Assembly: GCA_029891345.1 (NCBI GenBank)
Contig: CM056999.1
Coordinates: 31,058,418-31,122,417, forward strand
From: Dryococelus australis
Lineage: Eukaryota; Arthropoda; Insecta; Phasmatodea; Phasmatidae
Length of the DNA: 64,000 bases
Direction: 5' to 3'
Of this stretch, positions 44,808 through 55,995 are shown one piece after another (positions within the stretch are counted from its first letter, which is position 1; each line of letters opens with the position of its first letter). Under the pieces are notes generated by a model. The model worked only from the letters and a program-made list of their open reading frames with translations, was not told the DNA's origin and did not search any database. Position numbers and translations under genes: made by a program.

Positions 44808-45079
44808 CTGTCTTCACTGCAGTGTGTAATGAGAGAGCAATCACTTCTTTCATCCTCAATCACCTGCGCATGCCCCTGTAAATCTGTATCAGACTCGCAG
44901 TGAAATTTCTTTTGTTCCATGGCATCACACTTTTTTTCTACTTGTGTCTGCTGAAGGGACTCTTCATTTCTCACCATTTCAACACTTCTTCCCTCCTCAG
45001 TTTGGCTGTCAATTTGAATAACGTTTGGTTTTTCAAATACTTCAGAATCATTCAAGGTCTCATCCATACTGCTGCACTT
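44808..45079 (-). CDS. Candidate host-gene internal exon, acidic with SUMO-interaction-like motif
   Basis: On the minus strand, AATTTTGTTACAG (AG at 45080-45081) precedes 272 bases that are open in one frame throughout, and CAG|GTGAGT at 44807 is an excellent 5' splice site. The exon enters in phase 0 and leaves after two bases of a codon. It encodes about 90 residues, acidic and hydrophilic (KCSSMDETLNDSEVFEKPN, VIQIDSQTEEGRS...ESDTDLQGHAQVIEDERSD), with VIQIDSQTEE resembling a SUMO-interaction motif. Ending phase and composition match the exon at 33371-33444. No family recognised. Unlike the rest of the window it shows no decay. Confidence 0.6.
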
Positions 45080-45343
45080 CTGTAACAAAATTTAAATGTT
45101 AGTACCTATTTACTGTATCAAATGAGAGAGATGTAGAAACTTTTTTCTTTCCTATACTTCTGAAAATGGTACAGTACCTCAGTGGTTATGCCTGAAATTG
45201 CATATATAATTATCAAGAAGTGTTGTGTTTATGGTTGATATAATAATCCACAGAATGTGTCTAACGTTTGAATACTGCAATTGAATTAGCAGATAAACAA
45301 CATAAATTTGTAAATGGCAGAAATAAACAGCTCGGCTATTCTA

Positions 45344-45593
45344 TAAAAAATAGAAAGCACGAGTACTCGCAGGCGGTACTCATGGATACATGCACACACA
45401 CAAAAGTTACACAAACACATTTCCTAAGCAGATGCGTGATTGTGAAACGTTTCAATGCCTGATGAAGCTGACCTGGGCAGTGAAACATTGCGTGACCGCA
45501 CATCCACGTGGAAAATGTGTTCATCTAACTTTTGTTTGTATGTGTATCCATGAGTACTGCCCTGTGAGTACTTGTACATCGTCTACTTTTTAC
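45344..45593. mobile_element. Long palindrome, MITE-like
   Basis: About 250 bp that fold on themselves almost entirely: the left arm from 45344 (AAATAGAAAGCACGAGTACT... GGTACTCATGGATACATG... AAAAGTTACACAAACACATT) pairs with the right arm ending 45593. The centre is near 45470. No coding. Open frames on both strands here are by-products of the palindrome. Confidence 0.8.
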
Positions 45594-45916
45594 ATAAAAT
45601 TGGGAAAGTTATTACAATGGCCAAGATCTGAATCAGAACAACAATACCCTGTCTAAAGGGCAACTTGAAAATATTTTCTCAAATGTGTTAAAATTTTTAC
45701 AAGAGCTTGGATTTTTCAACTAAGTCACATCTCATATTTACTACATGGCCATTTATCAGCAGATATTCCCTAGAAAGAATGTGTGTCAGTACACATTGAA
45801 CCCCTACACAAATTCTAATGATATGTTGGCACATACACCCAACTACTGCAATTTCAAGTAGTTCAAAAATGTGAATTTAGCTATGCTGAACAAGACATGG
45901 TTACAGTGCTTAATGC

Positions 45917-47594
45917 AGACCTGCCAACTTGTAAAGTTTTAAATCAAGAAGATTGAAGAATGCTTAAAATAGTGCATAATCGGGTCGCAGCATTTTATAT
46001 AAATCTTTTCTTGTCAATCTGCTGTTACTGGTATTGTTATGAAAATGTGAAATTATTGACTTACATTTTGATAAAAATCAACATAATTATTATTTCTAGA
46101 TGCAACAATACATACTTCTGAGCTTCATGTATCAACTGAGAACAAATGATATTACATATAACCTGACACATATATATATTTTTTCTTACAGAAAAATTCA
46201 GCTACTTACCAAATATTCCAACACCATCCACACATTATGTAAGTAACAGAATCAAACATATAAACACAAAAATTCTGATAATCGTTCAAAAAAATTTCCA
46301 AACAAAAACATGCTTTGTTATGTTAGTTTTTCCACCACGACAAATAGTTGTGTCACAGCGGCACACACTACAGAACACATACTTTTCTCCTTTCTCCGAC
46401 TTCAGAATGAATGGAAACTGCTGGGAATATGCAGACCTGAATACTTTGACATATTATTTTATCTTTATCACACATCTTACAGCTATTATGTATGTGCACC
46501 AGACTATTACGACAAACTAAAGCCGATGTATTTCAGGAAAATCATTATCAAAAAATTTCTTCAAACTTCTAATACTCCTAAAAGAGACTCAGTTATCCAA
46601 AACGCACAAGCTTCTCACCATGTTATTAGACGTGTTGGCATGCAAAATCACACTGTTTATTGTTACTACATGAGTGCATGAATATAACGGTACAACTTTG
46701 TGCGAGTATTTGCCATTATTTTTAATTTATTGTACTACCACTGCTAACAGATACCTATGACACCTAAAATACAGGAAGCGGTGATTTCACATAAAAATTA
46801 TATGATCATTTTTGCTAGACAAGCAAGCTGGTGAAACATCAAGGCAAACAGTTTACAAATACACATTGGACAAACGTGTTGCCTTGGCCATACCTAACCT
46901 AGAAATAAGATGCAACAAATTTACTTACCAAAATCGTTTTTACTTTATTTTGCATCACCTGAATGAAAGCTCACTCCCATACTTAACCGCAGCAAAATTT
47001 AAAAATCGTGAATCAACACCTATCAACTTTATAATACGTTTTCGCGCCAATCCGACATCGCATGAAATGCTCGATTTCCAGACCCCAAAATAAACATGCG
47101 CAGTTGATGTACAAACACAAAGACACTTATGTACATTTTCGACAGATACTGGCACCAGTGTCACCATAATAATTCACAGTAGGAACATAAAAACCACCTA
47201 AAAATTTTATTTAGTTAAAAACAAGGCAAAATATGACTACATAAGAATAAATCTTAACAGCTGCTGCATGCACAAGAAAAAATCTCTCAAGTGCACATTT
47301 CTGACTCGCAGAAAAATTCATGGCACTTTCACTGTTTTCCCGGCACTCGAGAAAATTCATGGCTTTTCCCCATATTTCCAGATTTCGCGGTTAAGTGGCC
47401 ACGCCTTGAATTATCATGGCAATACAACATATAAGTGATGCTTTCACACAAGCTAAGAGCCCGGCCGCCACCATTGCATGAATTTTGGAATCCGGCCGAG
47501 AGAAAAATAGTAAAACATGGAGAGTTCCTGTAAAATCATAATGTGCTAACAGTTCCACAAAAATTACGGGAACATTTTAAGGGTAGGCAGGTCT
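45917..47594. mobile_element. Non-autonomous hAT element with 8-bp target duplication
   Basis: Ends AGACCTGCC (45917-45925) and GGCAGGTCT (47586-47594) are perfect 9-bp inverted repeats and weaker similarity continues inside. The flanks CTTAATGC (45909-45916) and GTTAATGC (47595-47602) agree at seven of eight bases, the expected hAT target duplication. The 1.68-kb interior has only unrecognised frames (46310-46681, 46812-47093), so no transposase. Near the right end, 47330-47400 contains TTCCCGGCACTCGAGAAAAT and TTTCCCCATATTTCCAG, blocks similar to the ends of other hAT copies here, so a second element end may be nested. Confidence 0.75.
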
Positions 47595-47602
47595 GTTAAT
47601 GC

Positions 47603-48485
47603 GTAATCCAGCTATGTAGTTACAGGCAAATAACAGATACCCAGCACAGCAGTGGGTAATGTGGTGGCGACTAGAGATGTAAAAAAATTTACAGAACATT
47701 TTCATCAAAGTCTCAGACATTCTGTAACGCTTAACCACAAGGCTTTATTACAAACTGTGGCCAGAGAACATGCTATATGGCAGGAGGTGGCTTTTTTTTT
47801 TTTTGGATTTCATGAATTAGTCGCAGCCAATAAAACGATCACTGCATAGAATGACACCCAATGTTTACAACTCACTACTGTACTCTACATCATTTGGTGT
47901 AACAAATCATGTTAACTTACATGCTGTAGACATCTGGAGAAGATGTGTGGGCATAATAACTGCATGGCAAGTGCAGGACTGTATTTTTCTCACTGAAAAG
48001 TTAGGAGAGGTTATAAAGGTATGGCCCTGTTTCACATAGTAAGGTCTTCGTCCACTGGTGTTAACGCCCAATGACATGAATAGCAAGGTCTTATGAAACA
48101 GTTGAGTTTTAGGCAATTTGGTGTTACTCATACTATAGCAACAATGTACAAACTTCCTGTTTCATTTTTTGCATGAAAATGCATCCATCTATAATACAGA
48201 AAATATGACACGAGTCACAGCAACAAAATGAAAATTAGTGAAAAAAATAACTACCTGTTAAATTTTCTTCACTTCCATTTACAACCAAGCACAATGTAAT
48301 ATTACAACTGATAACATCCTGCTACATGCAACACACACAAGTGAAAACATATTGGCCAACATAAACTTGTGATCCACCAACTTAAACATACATACTCCTT
48401 TCGGGCATGGTAAAAAGATCACATCAAGAGGTCAAGAGGGGGGAATGAATTTAACCCTTCATGCATGTCTTTTGTAAATCTTATG

Positions 48486-48531
<46 letters not shown>

Positions 48532-49122
48532 GTATACTACGTTAGACTTTCCTCTAAGCTCCATAAATTCCACTATTAATTTTTTAATAATAGGAGTTTT
48601 GAAGGGTGCACTTTTTGAGTATCTAGTGTGATATCCTTGACGTGTATTCATATCACTCCATATATTTAATAGCATAAAATAAATTTTCAAATATTCCCCC
48701 CTCAATACACCCCCTATTTAATGTAATAGAACAGAATATAACAAACACAAAAAAACACATTAGTACATTTCGTACCTACTAAACATTTATTTACAAAACA
48801 AAAGATACATAACACATAAACACAGATTGTGCAATTGCATGTGTATCACGGATTGAAAAATAATTCCACATAACCAAGAATATGCATGTCACCAGAGGTA
48901 CCGACTAATTTCCGATACAACCAAATCTGATCAAATTCCATCTTCAACTTCTTACATGAATATATTGTAATTAGTGTAATTAGTGCAATTAGTGCATTGC
49001 ACTTGGTTGTAACCAGAAGTTGTTTATCGCCCGGAAGGCAATTTCTTAATATTAATTTTAAGCACCCCTAACAACATATGCAAAAAAACTAGGATTAAAT
49101 ATATACATATATAATACAGAAC
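47603..49122. other. AT-rich non-coding stretch with a microsatellite
   Basis: Unrecognised short frames only. A 9-base direct repeat (GTAATTAGT/GTGCAATTA, about 48966-48995) precedes the Tc1 copy. Confidence 0.35.
48486..48530. repeat. (TA)n microsatellite
   Basis: Pure TA repeat of about 44 bases. Confidence 0.97.
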
Positions 49123-49683
49123 TACACTATCTACCAAAATGTAACTAGGCACCTGTGAAAATCGGTAATCTAGTACGTAAGTTGACTTGTGTTTCACGGC
49201 CTTCGGCATAGGACCGGTGGTGTTTGTCCATGGTAGCATGAACACAGAGACCTATTGTAAAATTCTGGATAATGAAATGTGCCCAACATTATGGCTTTTT
49301 ACAGGATGGACCTGTGTTACTTCCAGGATGACGATGCCAGGTGCCATGTTTCAAGGACTACTATGCAGTGGTGCACTGACAACAATGTTCGCTGATTGGA
49401 CTGGCCTGCACCTCAACCCTACAGAACATTTTTGGGACAAATTGGATCGCCAGGTGAGGGCTCGTTAGTCGCTGCCAAAATCCATTGCTTAACTCATGAA
49501 ATGGTTGCAAGAGGAATGGCAACAAATCCCCATGGATGTCCTGCAAACACTTGTAGAAAGCATGCCAGATAGGGTGGGTGCTGTTATAGCCGCAAGAGGT
49601 GGCCCTACGAGATTCTAACGGGGTGACAACCACAGAGTAAACATTGTGGACAGGTGCCCAATTACTTTTTGGTAGATAGTGTA
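49123..49683 (+). mobile_element. Internally deleted Tc1-type element
   Basis: Terminal inverted repeats TACACTATCTACCAAAATGT... (from 49123) and its counterpart ending 49683 extend about 35 bases with few differences. Only the C-terminal half of the transposase lies between them: GPVVFVHGSMNTETYCKILD, a frame-broken DD region (about 49300-49340), LHLNPTEHFWDKLDRQVRAR with the third Glu retained, a stop at 49467, then MKWLQEEWQQIPMDVLQTLV and the end AARGGPTRF at 49617. At 561 bp it is about a third of a full copy. Confidence 0.85.
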
Positions 49684-51270
49684 TATTAGCTACAGTGAGT
49701 TGACTGCAATATCAACATGTTCAAGAAGGTATCATATGGTGATCACATAACTAAAACTGTAGCGCACAGATGATTGCAGTAATGCTCCTGGATGGGGACT
49801 GACACTTACAATTACTTCCCCAACAAGTGCCAATATGTTGTGACTAAGTAAATAACGGTGATTACAGAAAATGCTGTGTGTCATTTTTCAAATTAAATTA
49901 GCCAAATTTCTTGTTAAATATTTGCGAGAAGCTTTTTTTCTTGTTGAGTACACTCTGCAAGCTTGAAACCTTGAAAAACTACTCATCTGCATTTTTTACA
50001 GACTGCTGCTTTGTAGACTGCCTGTGCCAAACTCACTTCCTGCACATCAATCAGAGTCTTCGACAGTTCTTGATTTGGTCTTTTGTAAGCATCTTAAAGC
50101 ATTTTTCTTCAATTTTTTTTTATTTTGTACAATTTATTAACTCCACTTACTTTTCATTCCATCATCATCTTTCATCCTCAATATTCAGTCTCTTCAAGCC
50201 ATTGTGTCTTTTTTTTCCTCCAAGTAAAGTTTATAGCTCTTGTGAGCATTAACTGCTAAATGGATCAATTGCCTTGCAATGGAAACTTTCACTGAATTAT
50301 TTCCATACTCTCTTCTTAAGCCCCATGGTGTTTAAGATTCTATGATTGAAAAAATTTTTGCCGGGCAATGGCTGCATATGTGGTCCTTCACTTCCTCGTA
50401 AGATAGCACCACAAACTGCATCATTTAGGTAATGAAATGCAGCTGATAGGTTATCACAAAGGGTTATGTTTTGTGCAGCACTTGCATTTATATAAATGAA
50501 TCAGGTAGATCTATAAGAATAAACAGAAGCTTAGACATACTGTGTGTATTATTTGTACATTGTTTCGTTAACAATAGTTTATACAAATTTTTTGGTTTTA
50601 TCCTGGCAATACTTGTGGCATTTCCAACAATTTGAACATATTCAAAGTACTGTAAACTGAATTTAATGGAACGAGGAAATGACAAGTTTTATTCTGAGTT
50701 GGTAAATAGAGCAGATGTCAACACGGTTACACTGAAACTGTCAAAAAATACTCTAGTAGTTAGACAGAGGAAGATAATGCTCGTGGTCACAGGAAGAGAC
50801 TGAATGTTTTTTAATTTGATGAACTTTATAAATATTAATAAAATACTGTACATAAATTGTGATATCAGTTACTGTGTACATCCCAAGTAGGCCCTATGCG
50901 TTAATATTTCTTTGATTGGAAAACCGGCACACACAGCCATATTTGACGACAGACAATGAACGTAATGTACAGCAGACCAGCTAAGTGCACATAGTCTATG
51001 CTGCTCCCAGATATAGGATACTCGGATATAAATGTTTCTGTAATGAACATGCTTGAGCAGACTGTTTTCACACCAACCTTCCCTAGAAAGTAGGTATATG
51101 GACTTTATCATTTTTCTCGCATAAAAATATTTCCTAGGAATATTAAACATAATTTTTCACGATTCAGATATAATTAAACTCTAATTTTGCAAATACATAA
51201 TTACAATTAATAGAGAATTATTAACTGTATGTCAATTTACTGAACAGATAAATACTGATGCCAGCTAACA
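49684..51270. other. AT-rich non-coding stretch
   Basis: T-rich segment at 49910-50230 gives a Phe/Leu-rich frame that looks compositional. No motif, repeat partner or splice pair that I can support. Confidence 0.35.
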
Positions 51271-51346
51271 GCATGCGGCGCTAGAGCCCATGACGGTGCT
51301 CAGCACGCATGCGTCATGCGTCCCGCACATGCGCTAAGAGGCCAAT
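51271..51346. promoter_or_regulatory. CpG-dense promoter-like patch: three NRF1/EWG-like motifs and a CCAAT box
   Basis: Nine CpG dinucleotides in about 75 bases, in a region otherwise poor in CpG. GCACGCATGCGT, GTCATGCGTC and CGCACATGCGCT are near matches to the palindromic TGCGCATGCGCA site of the NRF1/erect-wing family, and CCAAT lies at 51342-51346. Such sites mark housekeeping-type promoters in animals. Binding and direction are inference. A transposon-borne promoter is an alternative. Confidence 0.4.
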
Positions 51347-51529
51347 CATTTTGAACTTTTGTATAAATGTTATTTTCAGTGTAAAATGTGTTCTATTGTA
51401 TTTGCAGTGTTTAAATTGTTTGGTTATAAAATATAAGAATATTATAGAACTGTAAAACAATACTTAATATAATTTGTGCCATTTTATTTTCAATAATAAA
51501 ATATTTTACTCAGCATGCATAGCACTTCC

Positions 51530-54500
51530 GCTTATGTGAACTCCGTAGGTGACCATGGTATGTCTGTGCGACGCTTATCTCTGGACAGTATGTCGAGGAG
51601 AGTTGGCGAGGTAAAAGACTGTCATGTATGCACTACAACTTTTGTTCACTGATTTAGGTTCCCATAGTCAATTTAGTTTACCAGTTAATCTTAGCTTGCA
51701 TACGTTTTGCCAGACATTTCCCCCAGCATTATGCTTTTGTTTTATTAATTTCTTACGCCCTTGCAGCATTTTTAATTTAATCGAGGAGGATAAAGATGTC
51801 AGAGAGGTCACATGACCCGCGCAACTTGAATCAGGGGCCATCCGCATATGTTTATGGCGTTTCATTGTAACTTCTGCATTATTGCTACACGCAATTTTAA
51901 GAGCTTTATTTTTATGTATGTATTTGAGGGTAATTTTTCGTGTTTGAATATTTTACGGCAACATCATGTATAACACCGTGGCCGACCGACGCCAAGTCTT
52001 TGTATACGCCATCATTGCATTTGAGAGCTTATTTATGTAACATTGTATGTGTAATAATTTATTTCAGGGTTCTATGTCAATTTTATTAAGGGCTCGATAT
52101 ATTTTTCACGTAAATTGATGCATTTTGTACCTCACCATGCAGTCACATTAATGTTTGATTTTACCACCATCAGGCATGTTACAAGACTGTAACCACTACA
52201 ATCGTAAAAAGAATAATATTTTGTCTGACTTTAATTTGCAGTTTCCATGCAGAAAATACTGCAATTTCACCTCCACCACGTGGTCTGCTACGAACTTCAT
52301 CCAGCGGCATCCGCACCACCTAAGCTTGTTTTCACACATCTTGTTTTAGGTATCATTTAAGGGTTTATGTAGTTTTGTAATTAGTGTACAGTGCTATAAT
52401 TCCGTCTTAGCCGACTGCGTGTATAGGCAGTCACCACACTACCCACGTACTGAAGGGTGAGCCCCGACGAGTTTGAGTTATGATGCAGAATAATCACACG
52501 TGTTAATATGTATTGTGTCCTGTTTTCCGGGAAAAACCATCAGTCCTCCCTAGCGGCTGTCTGCCCTATTACCTTGTGAAGGCTGTGCTTTCATGCACCT
52601 CGGTGAGATCATCCATCTAGGCGTACACTAGAATAATTGCGGGCGGGGGAGTACCCAAACAGAATTGGCTAGTCATGACCGAGATAATTTTACTTTTATT
52701 GGCATGTTGATGTGTATGCATAATAACAATAAAAACAAGTCTACAGTGAACTTAACTCTTTTATTCAGTAGTGATAGTGTCCTAGCCACATATATTTTAT
52801 TAAGTGTTTATTTCCAGTGATGTGTAGTAAAAAGTTTAGTAATGCCTACATGATTGTAAGTACACATGGGTGAGATGGACAACAGAACCCATAGCATCCC
52901 TGAGAACCCTGAGTCTCAATAGTGCGATGATTCGGAAGCACCGCTGGCGCCCAAATTACCAGTAAGTATTTGTGTCATTGTTCATCCCGTGTCTCACCCG
53001 ACGGCATCACTAAATAGATGTGTTTTACACAATTGCATATTACATATTATTTTTCTGTTGTTATCAAATCATTATGTTAATTGTGTTACTACTGCAACCA
53101 TGTTTGCTAGAAATTAATTTTATTTAATTAATGAAATATATCAGTTCTGTGTTTACATTGGGTCATTTCAGAAAATTTCAACAAACCATAAATTATTTGG
53201 ATGCTCAACTATTTCTGATTGTTTTTATATTTTAGACACAGATACCCTTATTCAAGAGTAGCTGGAAACCAATTTCCTATAAGTTATGTTGCATAGTTTT
53301 TTTTACAGGCTGTTGAATTCTACTGAATGCAAGGTTTTACAAAATCCCTTATATCGCCAAAACTACTCAACATATCACAATAATTAAAACAAATTTAGTT
53401 TTTTTTTTCTCTCAAACGAGAGAAGATAGCATATTATCTATATTATTAAAAAGTACCACTACTTCAATAGTTGCATACAAAAAAATATTCAAGTTGTTAT
53501 TTCTTGTCCCCCCTTGAGGTATTATAACTTGAAATACAAAAAATTTACTATTTTATAAGCCATTATCTTAAAAGGGGGAGGAGCTAAGATTGCCATATTT
53601 TGCAGAGGAATGCCTCTCACTTTCATTTTAAAACCCTGAAAATTTAACTCTGTTATTGTAATTCATTGGTGAGAATATTTATATATGCCACTACAGCAGG
53701 AGGCAAAAATGAAGTAATCTTTTAGTACTTACAAGCAATCTTTAGAGTATACTGTTATTAGACGAAACAAAGAAAACAATTTTAAAAGAGCAACATGTTT
53801 TCAATAACAATGGTTTGTGGATGTGCAGTGTCTGACTACTAATCTCTTTCTAGCATATATTTTTTCACAATGTACAATGTACAATGTAGTAAAAACCATG
53901 AATATTGCAATTAGAGCGTTAGTTTTGAATGAAAACATTTGTCTGTGTACTATGTGTTGCTGATCTGCGTTGATCTTGGCCCATCTCGCACAAGCGAGCG
54001 GACGAGGCAAGAGTTATATGATATCGAGCAGCAAGTCAATGGGATGTTTTGAATGACAGACGAACAATAAATCAAGATACGCATATCTGTTGCACAAAGC
54101 ATCCCGCAGTGCATACCTCTACATGGCGCCGTGATAATACATATGCAGCACGCAATCCTGACTTTTAGCAGATGTAATTTCTGCATTTATCTGAAGAATC
54201 TTCTGGTTTTCTGACCTCGTTTCTCTTAGTGTGACTCGGGATGCATTGAACCTTCCAGGTCAGGGTGAAGAGCCTCAAGAACATGGAGTTGATGAGAGGA
54301 TGAACGTGCAGCAAGAGAAGTGACCAACAGGAAGCAAATCTGTGACTATGAGCATCAGCACAGTGAATAGTGCAACTAGCAGACTGGACTGTTGGACTGG
54401 ATGCATAAGTGAAAGACATTACAAATGATGGCAACAGACAGAATGAAATAATGTTACTTATGAGTATGAGATAAAGGACTATAACGAAAGAGACATTAAG

Positions 54501-54610
54501 AAGGATGTTAATTAGAATGGACATTAAATATTAGGCTCACTGAGAAATAAAAAGAGTAATAATGGAGATAGATATATTAATGCTGTAAATAATAGCTGTG
54601 TGAATAAATT
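51530..54610 (+). other. Candidate transcription unit with several splice-like signals
   Basis: Signals on the + strand, in order: ATG at 51555 with a short frame to GCGAG|GTAAAA (51610); TTTAATTTGCAG|TTTCC at 52241 and TTTTAG|GTATCA at 52349, enclosing 108 bases open in one frame; TTTATTTCCAG (52817) and ACCA|GTAAGT (52961); CTCGTTTCTCTTAG (54229), followed by a 30-codon frame ending TGA at 54321-54323 and AATAAA at 54546 and 54603. The third segment has a stop in its best frame (MDNRTHSIPENPESQ-stop), so a protein is not assured. TGGCGCCC at 52945-52952 equals a tRNA-Lys primer-binding site, so an LTR-retroelement leader is an alternative. Confidence 0.3.
54230..54608 (+). other. Candidate 3' terminal exon
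   Basis: A strong acceptor (TTTTCTGACCTCGTTTCTCT then TAG) starts it. After one base, GTG ACT CGG... stays open for 30 codons (VTRDALNLPGQGEEPQEHGV, then DERMNVQQEK) to a TGA. Two AATAAA signals follow at 54546-54551 and 54603-54608. This order is that of a last exon, but the upstream exons are not established. Confidence 0.3.
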
Positions 54611-55320
54611 AAATATCTAATTTTTTCAATAAGACCTCCATCCTTCATGAACTCCGATACGCCCTCGGGCATCTGTGCAACAATACATTGTCTCATTTCC
54701 TCATTTTATTCTTGAACATTTCTGAAATTGTAGCTCATATTTCTGGTTTAATGTTGTGTCCTCTTCCACTTTGAGTTATTAATTCTGAAAGTGATAAATG
54801 CTCAAAATGTTCTGTTCTATCCACATATTTTGTTATAACTTGAAACTTGTACTTGGTCCATAAGATGTAACGAATAATTAATCTTTTTCAGAAACAGAAA
54901 TGGTCTTCACAATTCTAAGCCACCACTTATAAATATATACAATGTAACTGTTTATTTTCACAGATTCAAACTCAATATCAGTTCGTTAGAAATTTTTATG
55001 TCCATGAACTTCTTAGAGTAGGATGTTTGACTGACTGATAGTGTTACTGTTCAGTGGAATGAAACTATGGAAACCTCGAGTCCCTTCTATTGTGACAGCA
55101 GAATCAAATTGTTCAACCAGGATTTCACCTTGTACAATCTTTGATGTGGGAACAAAGGCAATCTGTTATGTTGTGTGTGCAGAAGTTAAACATTTTCTCT
55201 GGTGTGGTAATGTGGTCATCAGTTGTTCTCTTAAGGTATGCTTTTACAACCAGCCTCTTTGTTGTTACCACCTACTCCATAGCTACTTCATAACCCTCTC
55301 CACAATCACATTTGGTAGTA
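54611..55320. other. AT-rich non-coding stretch
   Basis: Left flank of the foldback element. A 94-codon frame (55041-55325) is unrecognised and partly runs into the element end. Confidence 0.3.
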
Positions 55321-55749
55321 AGTAGTATAAAATAGAGCATTCTGGCTCAGGGGCTTGGGTGCTTAGGCTGCAATCTTTGTTGCCGTCATATCACATTAAA
55401 AAAAACCCTGTTCTTTACACAGAACATGGCCAAAATGGCCAGAAATGATCTCAAAATAGCCGAAATTCTGTACAAGAAGCATATTTTTTTACACAATTAT
55501 GCTCAACGAAAGTGGTCACTTACACAATAAGCTGCAATTTGCACAATGCGGCTGGATGATTCTACAATGTGGTGTTGACCCCTTGTGTAGGAGTCGGGAG
55601 TGTGGAATCACCCTGACAGCACTTCACACTTTTGTATTCTGGTTGGTGTTCGGGTGCTCCCAACTGAGTTTGCTATCCAACCGAAAGTGTGCACTTTTCG
55701 CTTACACAGGAGGGGGAGACCCCCACTCCAAGGATCCCTGCCAACCTCA

Positions 55750-55977
55750 GGTCAAGTATGATCACACATATAAGCATAGTTGGCTTTTAATATTATAGCC
55801 ATGTGAGATACAACTACCAAAATCGTAACATAGGCATCACCCCAGAGAGTGAAAAGAGCAAAGGGTCACATTTGACCTATGTCTACTTATAAGTATAGTT
55901 GGCAGTAATTTCCAAATCATTTGAGATACAATTACCAAATTCATAACATAGGCATCATTCCAGACAACGAAAAGAGG
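55750..55977 (+). repeat. Foldback left-arm tandem units (two)
   Basis: Two units, about 55750-55865 and 55866-55977, each with TATAAGYATAGTTGG, TTTGAGATACAA/GTGAGATACAA, ACCAAAATC/ACCAAATTC, ATAACATAGGCATCA and CCAGA-AAGAAAAGAG-like ends. Inverted relative to the right-arm units. Confidence 0.85.
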
Positions 55978-55995
55978 CGACCTGCAGACTCACCT

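Noticed and set aside
45390..45656. 88-codon + frame and opposing minus frame
   Set aside because: They lie across a long palindrome, which opens similar frames on both strands.
46310..46681. 123-codon frame as a host gene
   Set aside because: It sits inside the non-autonomous hAT element 45917-47594 and shows no known motif.
48255..48310. Possible minus-strand mini-exon ending AACAG|GTAGTT
   Set aside because: Donor weak, acceptor without a pyrimidine tract, only about 17 codons; not distinguishable from chance.
54165..54524. 119-codon minus-strand frame with a hydrophobic start (membrane-protein-like)
   Set aside because: It overlaps the better-supported + strand acceptor and terminal-exon signals, and its hydrophobicity follows from T-rich sequence.
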